A DNA stretch of 40,186 nucleotides from Vibrio chagasii (GCF_002954585.1 NZ_MSCI01000003.1:309162-349347), one strand, 5' to 3'. Shown: positions 25,458-33,457, counted from the stretch's first letter. Translations and numbers: made by a program. Notes: generated by a model not told the origin, from the sequence alone.

Positions 25458-25877
25458 CTATTCTCCTTGGATAGTAGCAATCACAGTGCGGCTACCACCG
25501 TAGTCTCGGTGTTCTCCCAAGTAAATGCCCTGCCATGTTCCTAAAGCTAAACGACCATTGGTGATAGGGATTGTCACACTGTTGCCAAGTGTCGATGCTT
25601 TAATGTGAGCTGGCATATCATCATCACCTTCATAAGTATGTTTGTAATAGGGTGCTCGTTCGGGCACAAACTTATTGAAGTGTGACTCCATATCACTACG
25701 GACGGTCGGATCGGCGTTTTCATTGAGCGTCAAGCTGGCAGAAGTATGCTGAATAAATAGATGTAATAAACCAACAGATAAAGAGTTCACCTCGTGTATC
25801 TGTTGTTCAATTTCATCAGTAATGAGATGAAATCCACGCTTTTGTGCATTTAGGTGTATAGTCTTCTGAATCCACAT
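25458..25877 (-). CDS. yjbQ: YjbQ family protein (UPF0047)
   Basis: A 139-aa cytoplasmic protein of the YjbQ family, often annotated as secondary thiamine-phosphate synthase; its true cellular role is uncertain. Family signatures are H-L-F-I-Q-H-T-S-A-S-L-T-L-N-E-N-A-D, S-D-M-E-x-H-F, D-D-D-M-P-A-H-I-K-A-S and G-T-W-Q-G-I-Y-L-G-E-H-R. The conserved His and acidic residues cluster as expected for a metal-bound trimer. The start MWIQKTIHL is typical. It is convergent with alr and divergent from pgi. Confidence 0.92.
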   Translation of the reverse strand: MWIQKTIHLNAQKRGFHLITDEIEQQIHEVNSLSVGLLHLFIQHTSASLTLNENADPTVRSDMESHFNKFVPERAPYYKHTYEGDDDMPAHIKASTLGNSVTIPITNGRLALGTWQGIYLGEHRDYGGSRTVIATIQGE

Positions 25878-25981
25878 ACGCCATCCTTTATAATGTATTT
25901 GGAAAAAAAGTGGTTTGAGGCTATCTTTTGAACTTGAATTTATCAGGTCTCGCTCACATTTAATTGTGTTAGAGCCAGAGT

Positions 25982-26034
25982 CTGTACCGATTCCTGTCTC
26001 AGGAAATCTAATCCTGATTTATCTCAAGGTACAG
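25982..26034. repeat. nested inverted repeat upstream of pgi and yjbQ
   Basis: CTGTACC (25982-25988) and GGTACAG (26028-26034) are perfect complements enclosing a second hairpin TTCCTG-tct-CAGGAA (25991-26005). It lies in the 326-bp divergent region. I see no other gene-like feature in that region apart from TCAC/GTGA-rich sequence near 26090-26165. Confidence 0.5.
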
Positions 26035-26203
26035 CTCTTCATATACGGCATAATACGTCGTGAAAAAAAATTACAAAGAATCTTTCAGTGGTGACGCGGT
26101 TTGGTCATCACAGAAAAATATAAACTTTCGCCTAATCGGGGGTTCTATTCATCACCCAGGTGACGTTTAGAATAAAACCTACAGTAACATCGGGATAGAT
26201 ACC

Positions 26204-27856
26204 ATGTTGAAAAATATCAACCCAACGCAAACACAAGCGTGGAAAGCTCTAACAGCTCATTTTGAATCTGCTCAAGATATGGATATGAAAGAGCTTTTTG
26301 CTCAAGATGCAAAACGTTTCGAGAGCTTTTCTACTCGTTTCGGTTCAGACATCTTGGTCGATTACTCTAAGAACCTAATTGATGCAGAAACGATGCAGCA
26401 CCTATTTGCTCTTGCAAACGAGACTGAAGTTAAGTCTGCAATTGAAGCGATGTTCAGCGGTGATGCAATCAACAAGACTGAAGGCCGTTCAGTTCTTCAC
26501 ACTGCACTGCGTAACCGTAGCGACAAGCCAGTAATGGTTGATGGCAAAGACGTAATGCCAGCAGTTAACGCTGTACTAGCAAAAATGGAACTGTTCACAC
26601 ACCGCATCGTTTCTGGTGAGTGGAAAGGTTACACAGGTAAAGAGATCACAGATGTTGTGAACATCGGTATCGGCGGTTCGGATCTTGGTCCATACATGGT
26701 GACTGAAGCACTAACGCCATACAAAACTCGCCTAAACATGCACTTCGTTTCTAACGTAGATGGTACGCACATCGTTGAGACGCTTAAGTCTCTAAACCCA
26801 GAAACAACACTATTCCTAGTAGCATCAAAAACATTCACGACTCAAGAAACAATGACGAACGCACACTCTGCTCGTGATTGGTTCCTAGCTGAAGCAGGTG
26901 ATGAAGCGCACGTAGCTAAGCACTTCGCTGCACTATCGACTAACGCAACTGCAGTCGCTGAGTTTGGTATCGATACTGATAACATGTTCGAATTCTGGGA
27001 CTGGGTTGGTGGTCGTTACTCACTATGGTCTGCGATTGGTCTTTCTATTTCTCTTTCTGTAGGCTTCGATAACTTCGTTGAGCTGCTAGAAGGTGCTCAT
27101 GAGATGGATAACCACTTTGCTTCAACTGAGTTTGAAAGCAACATTCCAGTAATCCTTGCGCTTATCGGCATTTGGTACAACAACTTCCACGGCGCTGAGT
27201 CAGAAGCGATTCTACCTTACGACCAGTACATGCACCGTTTTGCGGCTTACTTCCAGCAAGGCAACATGGAATCAAACGGTAAGTTTGTAGACCGTGAAGG
27301 TAACCCAGTAGAGTACCAAACAGGTCCTATCATCTGGGGTGAACCAGGTACAAACGGCCAGCACGCGTTCTACCAACTGATTCACCAAGGCACTAAGCTG
27401 ATCCCATCAGACTTTATTGCTCCTGCAATCAGCCATAACCCAGCATCTGATCACCACCAGAAGCTAATGTCTAACTTCTTTGCTCAAACTGAAGCACTAG
27501 CATTCGGTAAGACAAAAGAAACTGTGGAAGCTGAATTCCTAGCGGCTGGCAAAACTGCAGAAGAAGTGGCTGAACTAGTACCTTTCAAAGTGTTTGAAGG
27601 TAACCGCCCAACGAACTCTATTCTTGTTAAGCAAATTACGCCTCGTTCTCTGGGTAACCTGATCGCGATGTACGAGCACAAGATCTTTGTTCAAGGTGTT
27701 ATCTGGAACATCTTCAGCTTCGACCAGTGGGGTGTAGAACTTGGTAAGCAATTAGCGAACCAAATTCTTCCAGAGCTTGCTGATGACGCAGCAGTGACAT
27801 CTCACGATAGCTCAACGAACGGTCTAATCAACGCATTCAAAGCGCTTAAAGCTTAA
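26204..27856 (+). CDS. pgi: glucose-6-phosphate isomerase
   Basis: Cytoplasmic glycolytic and gluconeogenic enzyme interconverting glucose-6-P and fructose-6-P. The 550-aa length is normal. SIS-fold motifs are V-N-I-G-I-G-G-S-D-L-G-P, the family signature region S-K-T-F-T-T-Q-E-T-M-T-N-A, W-D-W-V-G-G-R-Y-S, the catalytic-glutamate region G-N-M-E-S-N-G-K and H-A-F-Y-Q-L-I-H-Q-G-T-K. The codon bias is that of a highly expressed gene. It is alone between its own upstream region and the terminator at 27878-27905. Confidence 0.98.
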   Translation: MLKNINPTQTQAWKALTAHFESAQDMDMKELFAQDAKRFESFSTRFGSDILVDYSKNLIDAETMQHLFALANETEVKSAIEAMFSGDAINKTEGRSVLHTALRNRSDKPVMVDGKDVMPAVNAVLAKMELFTHRIVSGEWKGYTGKEITDVVNIGIGGSDLGPYMVTEALTPYKTRLNMHFVSNVDGTHIVETLKSLNPETTLFLVASKTFTTQETMTNAHSARDWFLAEAGDEAHVAKHFAALSTNATAVAEFGIDTDNMFEFWDWVGGRYSLWSAIGLSISLSVGFDNFVELLEGAHEMDNHFASTEFESNIPVILALIGIWYNNFHGAESEAILPYDQYMHRFAAYFQQGNMESNGKFVDREGNPVEYQTGPIIWGEPGTNGQHAFYQLIHQGTKLIPSDFIAPAISHNPASDHHQKLMSNFFAQTEALAFGKTKETVEAEFLAAGKTAEEVAELVPFKVFEGNRPTNSILVKQITPRSLGNLIAMYEHKIFVQGVIWNIFSFDQWGVELGKQLANQILPELADDAAVTSHDSSTNGLINAFKALKA

Positions 27857-27877
27857 TTGAGTTGATAGCACAAAAGT

Positions 27878-27905
27878 AAACGCCAACCTTAGGGTTGGCG
27901 TTTTT
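27878..27905 (+). terminator. pgi terminator
   Basis: Stem CGCCAACC / GGTTGGCG with a TTAG loop followed by TTTTT. Confidence 0.92.
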
Positions 27906-27942
27906 GTATCTGTAGGGTAAGCAATGGTTGAATTGCAGGTAA

Positions 27943-27974
27943 TAAAAAAGGCTGACGTATCGACGCCAGCCTTC
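27943..27974 (-). terminator. zur-cheX operon terminator
   Basis: Read on the minus strand, AAGGCTGgcg...CAGCC(TT) folds over a short loop and is followed by a T-run (the A-run at 27943-27949 on the plus strand). Confidence 0.8.
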
Positions 27975-27997
27975 TAAATATTTTGCTGTAACTATTT

Positions 27998-28459
27998 CTA
28001 TTCGAAACAGATCTCGATGAAGGCATTACCCCACTGAGATGAGAAAGGCATGATGATGATTGCGCCTTCGCATTTGTGACGAATAGTGTGGCCTTTACCA
28101 GAAACCACAATCGGTGTTGCCATGTCGAAGTCGAAGCCGCTTTCCGCAAGAATACGTTTTGCACCACCAGTTACCATGTTGGTGATCTCACCAACCATGT
28201 CGGTTACTTCTTCGTTCAAACCGTTTGGTCGCTCACCAAGCATGTTTTCCATGATTTCCAGAGCCAGACCTTCATCAAAGGTAATCGACATTGAACCACG
28301 AGATTGTGGACCAACCATACCGATTAAACCAGAGACATCACCACGAGCGATTTCATCTTTCTTAACTCTTGGTTTTTGTGGCTTCAATTCTAGAGAAGCC
28401 ATCGTTTTTAGAACGTTCATCAAAGAAGCTAAAAACGGGTTTACAAATTCAGCGCGCAT
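27998..28459 (-). CDS. cheX: CheX-family chemotaxis phosphatase
   Basis: A 153-aa CheC/CheX-like protein, the family that dephosphorylates CheY-P. The key helix E-I-T-N carries the E-x-x-N catalytic pair (E91, N94) inside V-G-E-I-T-N-M-V-T-G-G-A-K. The fold continues with M-A-T-P-I-V-V-S-G-K-G-H and a final beta-strand I-I-I-M-P-F-S-S...I-E-I-C. Only one active-site helix is seen, as in CheX rather than CheC. It begins 17 bp after zur on the same strand, so the two are co-transcribed. It is far from any chemotaxis cluster in this window, and its response-regulator partner cannot be named. Confidence 0.85.
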   Translation of the reverse strand: MRAEFVNPFLASLMNVLKTMASLELKPQKPRVKKDEIARGDVSGLIGMVGPQSRGSMSITFDEGLALEIMENMLGERPNGLNEEVTDMVGEITNMVTGGAKRILAESGFDFDMATPIVVSGKGHTIRHKCEGAIIIMPFSSQWGNAFIEICFE

Positions 28460-28476
28460 AATGTTCTTCTATAATC

Positions 28477-28935
28477 TTATTCTTTCATATCGGAGGAGCA
28501 AGACTGGCAAATGCCATGCGATTCAATGACGTGGTTGGTCAATTGAAAGCCATGCTTCTCAGCGTTACTCGCGAGCAGAGTCACAAGGGAATCGTCTTGT
28601 AGTTCTACCACTGTGCCACATTTATCGCAGATCAGTAGTTGGGAGAAATGTTTGTTGGCATTACAAGAACAGCAGCATATAAAGCTATTGGTTGACTCAA
28701 CTCTGTGAATGAAACCTTGCTCCAACAAGAAGTCCAAAGCGCGATATACAGTAGGTGGCTTGGCTTGCGGCTCACTGACTTTCAATTGCTCTAATAATTC
28801 ATAAGCACTAGAAGCTTTCTTATTAGAGAGGATGAGCTCAAACACTCGCTTTCTTTGAGGCGTTAATCTAACGCCACGCGATGCGCATATCCCTTCAACT
28901 TGCTCTATTAATGTGTGGTCCAAATTCTTCACCAT
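28477..28935 (-). CDS. zur: zinc uptake regulator Zur (Fur family)
   Basis: Zn2+-responsive repressor of zinc uptake genes. The 152-aa protein has an N-terminal winged helix (V-R-L-T-P-Q-R-K-R-V-F-E-L-I-L and P-P-T-V-Y-R-A-L-D-F-L-L-E-Q-G) and a C-terminal dimer/metal domain with C103 and C106 (C-D-K-C-G) and C143 and C146 (C-Q-S-C), the structural zinc site. The Cys-rich H-R-V-E-S-T-N-S-F-I-C-C-C region is typical of Zur rather than Fur. As in E. coli, zur and dusA are near neighbours, but here the mgtE operon lies between. It is first gene of zur-cheX. Confidence 0.9.
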   Translation of the reverse strand: MVKNLDHTLIEQVEGICASRGVRLTPQRKRVFELILSNKKASSAYELLEQLKVSEPQAKPPTVYRALDFLLEQGFIHRVESTNSFICCCSCNANKHFSQLLICDKCGTVVELQDDSLVTLLASNAEKHGFQLTNHVIESHGICQSCSSDMKE

Positions 28936-29160
28936 TCAATCGGACATCCTTAAACAAACCCTATTTTCAGGTTATTTCGGCTAAGGAGCCATTGATTTCT
29001 ATTAAAGTCAGGTACAGAGCGTATTGTGACCCACGACTTTGAATAAGACAAGGTAACTCAAAATGACATTGTGACTCAAGGCATAACTGATTAGTAAAGC
29101 TGAATTAGAGATCTGGTGAATGATTTATAAATAATGTTTGCATATTGGGAGTGCTCAAAT

Positions 29161-29193
29161 AGCTCGAGACACCATGTTTTGGTGGGCTTTTTA
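29161..29193 (+). terminator. orphan terminator-like hairpin upstream of the mgtE leader
   Basis: CACCA-tgttt-TGGTG (29170-29184) extended by AGC/GCT with bulges, followed by CTTTTTATT. There is no plus-strand gene upstream; the nearest gene, zur, runs the other way. It may end an unannotated small RNA from the 28936-29160 interval. A TATAAA near 29126 is a possible -10. Confidence 0.4.
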
Positions 29194-29392
29194 TTTGAAT
29201 ACGCATTGATAGGTCATATAAGACTATTTTATATGAACGCATTCAACGTAGCTTACAACTAAGCAAATTTAAATCTCAAGTTATTGAGAGAAATATTTTG
29301 CAACATCATAGTTGCTAAGTTGTATATTGATATTGTTGACTATGAGGCGTCAGATACCTACTATGCGCCCATGTTTTTACAGGAGAAATATT

Positions 29393-29452
29393 ATGGAAAA
29401 CGACAGTCGAAGGTGGATTACTAGCTCAAGAGCGAGAATCCTATTGGAGTAA
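29393..29452 (+). CDS. 19-aa leader peptide of the mgtE operon
   Basis: ATG at 29393 with AGGAG 7 bp upstream, one of the best ribosome-binding sites in the window. It encodes MENDSRRWITSSRARILLE and a TAA. Acidic residues at positions 2 and 4 followed by an Arg cluster echo E. coli MgtL (M-E-P-D-P...R-R-R), whose acidic/Pro start destabilises ribosomes at low Mg2+. Arg codons are the rare CGA, AGG and AGA. A second minimal ORF, ATG GAC TAA (29454-29462), follows, with GGAG just before it. Two alternative hairpins overlap its 3' part and a G-free C/U-rich stretch comes next. The mgtE start is 173 bp further on. Regulatory role is inferred; no homologue was checked. Confidence 0.6.
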   Translation: MENDSRRWITSSRARILLE

Positions 29453-29468
29453 TATGGACTAAACACTG

Positions 29469-29503
29469 TTTCCCCCTTCAATTCTTCTCTCCCTCTTATT
29501 AAT
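29469..29503 (+). promoter_or_regulatory. G-free, C/U-rich stretch: candidate Rho-utilisation site
   Basis: Thirty-five nucleotides without a single G and with 13 C, directly after the leader ORF and before mgtE. C-rich, G-poor, unstructured RNA is the typical rut signal. The position matches that in mgtA/corA leaders, where leader translation decides Rho access. Confidence 0.45.
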
Positions 29504-29625
29504 GACGTGGGTTTCTTTCTCTGAAACTCAAACGTTATCTTGTTAGTAACCACCTGAAAATGAAATTTTTTCTATTGCTCGAATAGGGCAAGGGATCGTC
29601 ATATCTAATAAAAAGGTGCGTTATC

Positions 29626-30876
29626 ATGACCGTTATTAACACAGTAAACGAATACAACCATCATCAAACCGTTAGCTTCGAGTCTGGTGCGACTCAGGTA
29701 GATTTCACTCTTTTTAATCATTGGATTGAAATGCGTGAGATACAAAAGCTCAACCAACATTTTAACGCTGAATACATTCAGCAAGCGCTTTGTTTTACTC
29801 CTCAGTTATCGGCAGAGTCGCTTCAACGTCTTTGTTCACTTGAGGGGTTCGACTATCAGCAAGATGTAGAGCTGTTTCTTCAAGCAAGGCATCCAGTTAT
29901 CCATGCTGTTAATTCCGCAGCAATGACAGTGCTCTATCATGATATGTCCGTAGAGCAGGCGAAAAAAGCATTGAACAGTCTGTATGTTGAGTTTGCCTGT
30001 CTTACTATCGTCGATGATATGGGACGGTTTGTTGGCCTAATCAAACTGGATATGTTGTTTAAGTCTCAACCTGATTTAAAACTGTCTGAGATTGTACATC
30101 ATGCCATTAGCTGTCATTTTAGCGCATCACAAGAACATGCGGTGGCGCTACTCAAACAAAGTCGTTTTGACGTTGTTCCAATCTTAAATAGTCAGGGACT
30201 TCCCGTCGGTTTGCTATCGGCTAAATCGGCGATAGATATCGTTACCGAAGAGCAAACTGAAGACATGGAACGATTGATGGGTATTCAGCAAGATGGTCAT
30301 GTCGGCGACTATATGAACTTGTCTGTTATGGATCATGTGAGTAAGCGTATTGTCTGGGTAATAGGCCTAGCTATATTGGGTTTGCTATCCGGTATGGTGA
30401 TCCATAGTTATGAAGATGCAATTGAAGCGTTTACGGTTTTGGCCTTGTACATGCCAATGATAGCGGACTCTGGCGGTAATGCTGGTACGCAGTCTGCGAC
30501 TGTGATGGTGCGCTCTCTGGCGTTAGGAAGCATCAAGCTGCGTGACTGGCTGTCCGTGTTGTGGAAGGAAACACGCATTGCCATTGTTATTGGTGGTGCA
30601 CTGGCTGTTATTACCTTAGGTAAAGTGAGCTTACTGTCTTATGGCGTTGAGTTGCCGGCGAATCTGACATTAACCATGTTGGGCTGTGCAATTGGCCTAG
30701 CACTCTTCTTCCAAATAGTCTCTTCTACCGTTATTGGCGCTATGCTACCTATGATGACTAAACGACTCAACCTTGACCCTGCCGTTGTCGCTAGTCCAGC
30801 GATAACCACCATCGTTGATATTGGTGGGCTACTAATCTATTTCTTCTGTACTACTCGATTACTCGGTTTGTCTTAA
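29626..30876 (+). CDS. mgtE: MgtE-family magnesium transporter
   Basis: Inner-membrane Mg2+ channel/transporter. The 416-aa protein has an N-terminal helical domain (about 1-85), two CBS domains (about 90-215) that sense intracellular Mg2+ in MgtE, a connecting helix, and five TM segments from about 245. The hallmark pore sequence M-I-A-D-S-G-G-N-A-G-T-Q-S-A-T is at about 278-292, and P-A-V-V-A-S-P-A-I-T-T-I-V-D near the C-terminus is the second conserved pore block. It is slightly shorter than typical MgtE (about 450 aa), mostly in the N domain. AAGGTG precedes the ATG. It lies behind the leader region and is followed after 22 bp by an unknown membrane gene. Confidence 0.9.
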   Translation: MTVINTVNEYNHHQTVSFESGATQVDFTLFNHWIEMREIQKLNQHFNAEYIQQALCFTPQLSAESLQRLCSLEGFDYQQDVELFLQARHPVIHAVNSAAMTVLYHDMSVEQAKKALNSLYVEFACLTIVDDMGRFVGLIKLDMLFKSQPDLKLSEIVHHAISCHFSASQEHAVALLKQSRFDVVPILNSQGLPVGLLSAKSAIDIVTEEQTEDMERLMGIQQDGHVGDYMNLSVMDHVSKRIVWVIGLAILGLLSGMVIHSYEDAIEAFTVLALYMPMIADSGGNAGTQSATVMVRSLALGSIKLRDWLSVLWKETRIAIVIGGALAVITLGKVSLLSYGVELPANLTLTMLGCAIGLALFFQIVSSTVIGAMLPMMTKRLNLDPAVVASPAITTIVDIGGLLIYFFCTTRLLGLS

Positions 30877-30898
30877 CCTCAGAGTAGGAGTTGTCATC

Positions 30899-32185
30899 AT
30901 GAATATAGAATGGAGAGCGAGCAACGCTATAATGGTGTCCCAGATGCTACGAGGTGGTGAGGTTGGAACCATAGATATCAAGATCTATATGGATAGCCAA
31001 CGTTATTCAGTTGCAGATTTCAGTGAGGAGGCAACTGATGATCTGTACCGTTCAATATTCCTCTATCACAACACTGATAGTCTATTAACTGAAGAAGCTC
31101 GACTGGAGTTCATCTCTCTGGAAATGGGTCACTGGTGTCCTACAACTGAAAGTAGACTAGTGGAATGGTTAACGTCGTTCCATACTGCGATACGTGCACG
31201 TTGTCTTTCGGTTTGTTGTGAGTCTGGATACCCTGGCGTGCCATCTTTGTGTTGGCAGGTGGAGAGGGTAAATTATAAGTTTGCTCTTTTGTTTGAGCGT
31301 TGCCCATCGGCGCGCTCATTACATCAACGCTTATTGGTCATCGCATGCCAAGAGCTGTTAAAACTCTATGAAAGGTTGAGAGACAATCATGCAGAGTCGT
31401 CATCGCAATCTGTGTTGAGCTGTTTGTCTCGACTTTTGTTTGAACGCAACCATATTGCAGGCTGGCGTCCATACGAACATAGAAAGAAAGCATATAGTGG
31501 AACGGGGTATCGTGATGAAATCGAAGAGTTTGCCTCTAGTTGGCCGGCTTATCGGCATGAACACTTATGTGCTCAGCGCCGTGCATCCGTAAACCACCTG
31601 ATAACCATTGCTTTAAGCAGCATGCTCGCTATGTCAGTCGTGTTAATGTTCAATATTCATTTGATGAAACAGGATGGACATTTGACTTTGAGTCTACTTA
31701 TATTGATCTGCTTACTTTATGGTGGGCGTGATGTAGTCAAAGAAGTTCTCAAATTAAAGATCACCAAGCAGCTTAACAAATTTAATTTCTACCGAAGATA
31801 TAAATTGATTCGACCTGGAAGTTTTCGAAGTATTGGTAAACGAAAAACTCGGATGCAGTCTCAATTTAGTCCGCAAAAAGCATCATCTAAGATGTGTTTG
31901 CAAAAAGCGGAGAGTATCTCAGTTGCCAAAAGACTTAGTAAACATACAGTATCAGTGTACTGCGAGACTCAAATATCACTAAGCAGCTTAGACAAATATC
32001 GTAAGACGCAGCATTTTAGAGTGCTGAATCAGCATGGAGAAAGTGAACGTACACCAATACGAGATAATCGTGACTTGCATATTTGCATCCAAATCACCCA
32101 ATCAAATAGAAACACCATAACAAAATCGTTTCGTTGTAATGATGAGGACAATAGTCGTTGGTTTGAAATAAAACCGGTAAGCTAG
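30899..32185 (+). CDS. unrecognised two-TM protein, second gene of the mgtE operon
   Basis: A 428-aa protein I do not recognise. It has a strong AGGAG 8 bp before the ATG and lies only 22 bp after mgtE, so co-transcription is likely. The soluble N-terminal part (1-234) is rich in Cys, Trp and charged residues. Two adjacent hydrophobic segments (about 235-256, and 262-278 ending L-L-Y-G-G-R-D) form a hairpin. The remaining 150 residues are basic and polar with many Arg, Lys, Ser and Gln. Codon use includes more ATA, AGA and CGA than the surrounding genes, suggesting low expression or foreign origin. No catalytic motif is visible. It could be an accessory or regulatory partner of MgtE, or an unrelated gene captured in the operon. 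Confidence 0.75.
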   Translation: MNIEWRASNAIMVSQMLRGGEVGTIDIKIYMDSQRYSVADFSEEATDDLYRSIFLYHNTDSLLTEEARLEFISLEMGHWCPTTESRLVEWLTSFHTAIRARCLSVCCESGYPGVPSLCWQVERVNYKFALLFERCPSARSLHQRLLVIACQELLKLYERLRDNHAESSSQSVLSCLSRLLFERNHIAGWRPYEHRKKAYSGTGYRDEIEEFASSWPAYRHEHLCAQRRASVNHLITIALSSMLAMSVVLMFNIHLMKQDGHLTLSLLILICLLYGGRDVVKEVLKLKITKQLNKFNFYRRYKLIRPGSFRSIGKRKTRMQSQFSPQKASSKMCLQKAESISVAKRLSKHTVSVYCETQISLSSLDKYRKTQHFRVLNQHGESERTPIRDNRDLHICIQITQSNRNTITKSFRCNDEDNSRWFEIKPVS

Positions 32186-32407
32186 ATTGAGGTGGCTGGT
32201 GGCCTTTGAAGTGCAATTGTTGGTCCGGATACGTGCTGGTAACCGCGTTGGTTCGATTATTAGCCACTTCGCTTTCTTTTTGAAACTCTTCCGCTCCCTG
32301 TGTATTATTGGCTGTTTTTTTGATCACGATAACCGCTTTATTACGGAGTGTGTGAAACTCCACAATATTCAAAGCGGATTTGATGGGTAAAATTATTAGG
32401 TAAAACA

Positions 32408-33412
32408 ATGACCAAGCCAGGTAACATGAGTAAATTCCAATCAAACCGCTTATCCGTTGCACCCATGCTCGATTGGACTGACCGCCACTGTCGTTACTTT
32501 CACCGTTTGCTCTCTCAGCAGACTCTTCTGTACACGGAAATGGTAACAACAGGCGCGATCTTACACGGTAAGGGCGATTTCCTAGAATACAGTGAGCAAG
32601 AGCATCCACTGGCTCTTCAACTTGGTGGTTCAAATCCAGTTGATCTTGCGGCTTGTGCCAAGCTTGCGGCTGAGCGTGGTTATGATGAAGTAAACCTTAA
32701 CGTAGGTTGCCCTTCAGACCGAGTGCAAAACGGTCGCTTTGGTGCGTGCTTAATGGCGGAGCCAGAGCTAGTAGCAGACTGTGTATCAGCGATGAAAGAA
32801 GTGACTGATATTCCAATCACTGTGAAAACTCGCATTGGTATCGATGACCAAGACTCTTATGAGTTTCTGACGAAGTTCATCTCAACGGTTTCTGAAAAGG
32901 GCGGCTGTGAACAATTTACTATTCACGCACGTAAAGCGTGGTTGAGTGGTCTTAGCCCGAAAGAGAACCGTGAGATCCCACCTCTGGATTATGATCGTGC
33001 TTACCAGATCAAGAAAGACTTCTCAGATCTAGTGATCGCAGTAAACGGCGGCATCACCACATTAGAGCAGACAAAAGAGCATCTTCAGCACCTGGATGGC
33101 GTGATGATCGGTCGTGAAGCTTACCATAGCCCATTTATTCTGGCGGAAGTGGACCAACAGATCTTCGGCTTAGATACGCCAATCAAGAAACGCTCGCAAG
33201 TTGTCGAAGAGATGTACCCGTACATCGAACGTGAGCTTTCAAAGGGTGCAAGCCTAGGACACATTTCTCGTCATATGCTTGGCCTGTTCCAAAGCATGCC
33301 GGGTGCAAGACAATGGCGTCGTTACATCAGCGAAAATGCGCATAAGAAAGGCGCTGGCATCGAAGTCATGCAGACAGCATTGGCTAAGATTCCTAAAGAG
33401 CTGAACGTATAG
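32408..33412 (+). CDS. dusA: tRNA-dihydrouridine synthase DusA
   Basis: FMN enzyme reducing U20/U20a in the tRNA D-loop. The TIM barrel starts S-V-A-P-M-L-D-W-T-D-R-H-C-R, a DusA signature. The catalytic Cys lies in G-C-P-S-D-R-V-Q-N-G-R-F-G-A-C-L, with V-K-T-R-I-G, F-T-I-H-A-R-K-A and A-V-N-G-G-I for FMN and phosphate binding. It is 334 aa from the ATG at 32408; an ATG at 32426 would remove six residues. dusA and pspG are adjacent as in E. coli. A terminator lies at 33458-33490. Upstream 32186-32407 contains no gene. Confidence 0.95.
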   Translation: MTKPGNMSKFQSNRLSVAPMLDWTDRHCRYFHRLLSQQTLLYTEMVTTGAILHGKGDFLEYSEQEHPLALQLGGSNPVDLAACAKLAAERGYDEVNLNVGCPSDRVQNGRFGACLMAEPELVADCVSAMKEVTDIPITVKTRIGIDDQDSYEFLTKFISTVSEKGGCEQFTIHARKAWLSGLSPKENREIPPLDYDRAYQIKKDFSDLVIAVNGGITTLEQTKEHLQHLDGVMIGREAYHSPFILAEVDQQIFGLDTPIKKRSQVVEEMYPYIERELSKGASLGHISRHMLGLFQSMPGARQWRRYISENAHKKGAGIEVMQTALAKIPKELNV

Positions 33413-33457
33413 GTTAAATTCGCCATTAAAGGCTAAATTTACCACTCTAATTTGCTT

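Noticed and set aside
26090..26170. CRP-type operator before pgi
   Set aside because: Several GTGA and TCAC half-sites occur, but none is spaced as TGTGA-N6-TCACA.
28086..28529. 147-codon plus-strand frame opposite cheX and zur
   Set aside because: It is the mirror of two well-supported minus-strand genes.
32094..32633. 179-codon minus-strand frame across the dusA 5' end
   Set aside because: It is antisense to dusA and to the end of the unknown gene, has no ribosome-binding site, and its composition is not protein-like.
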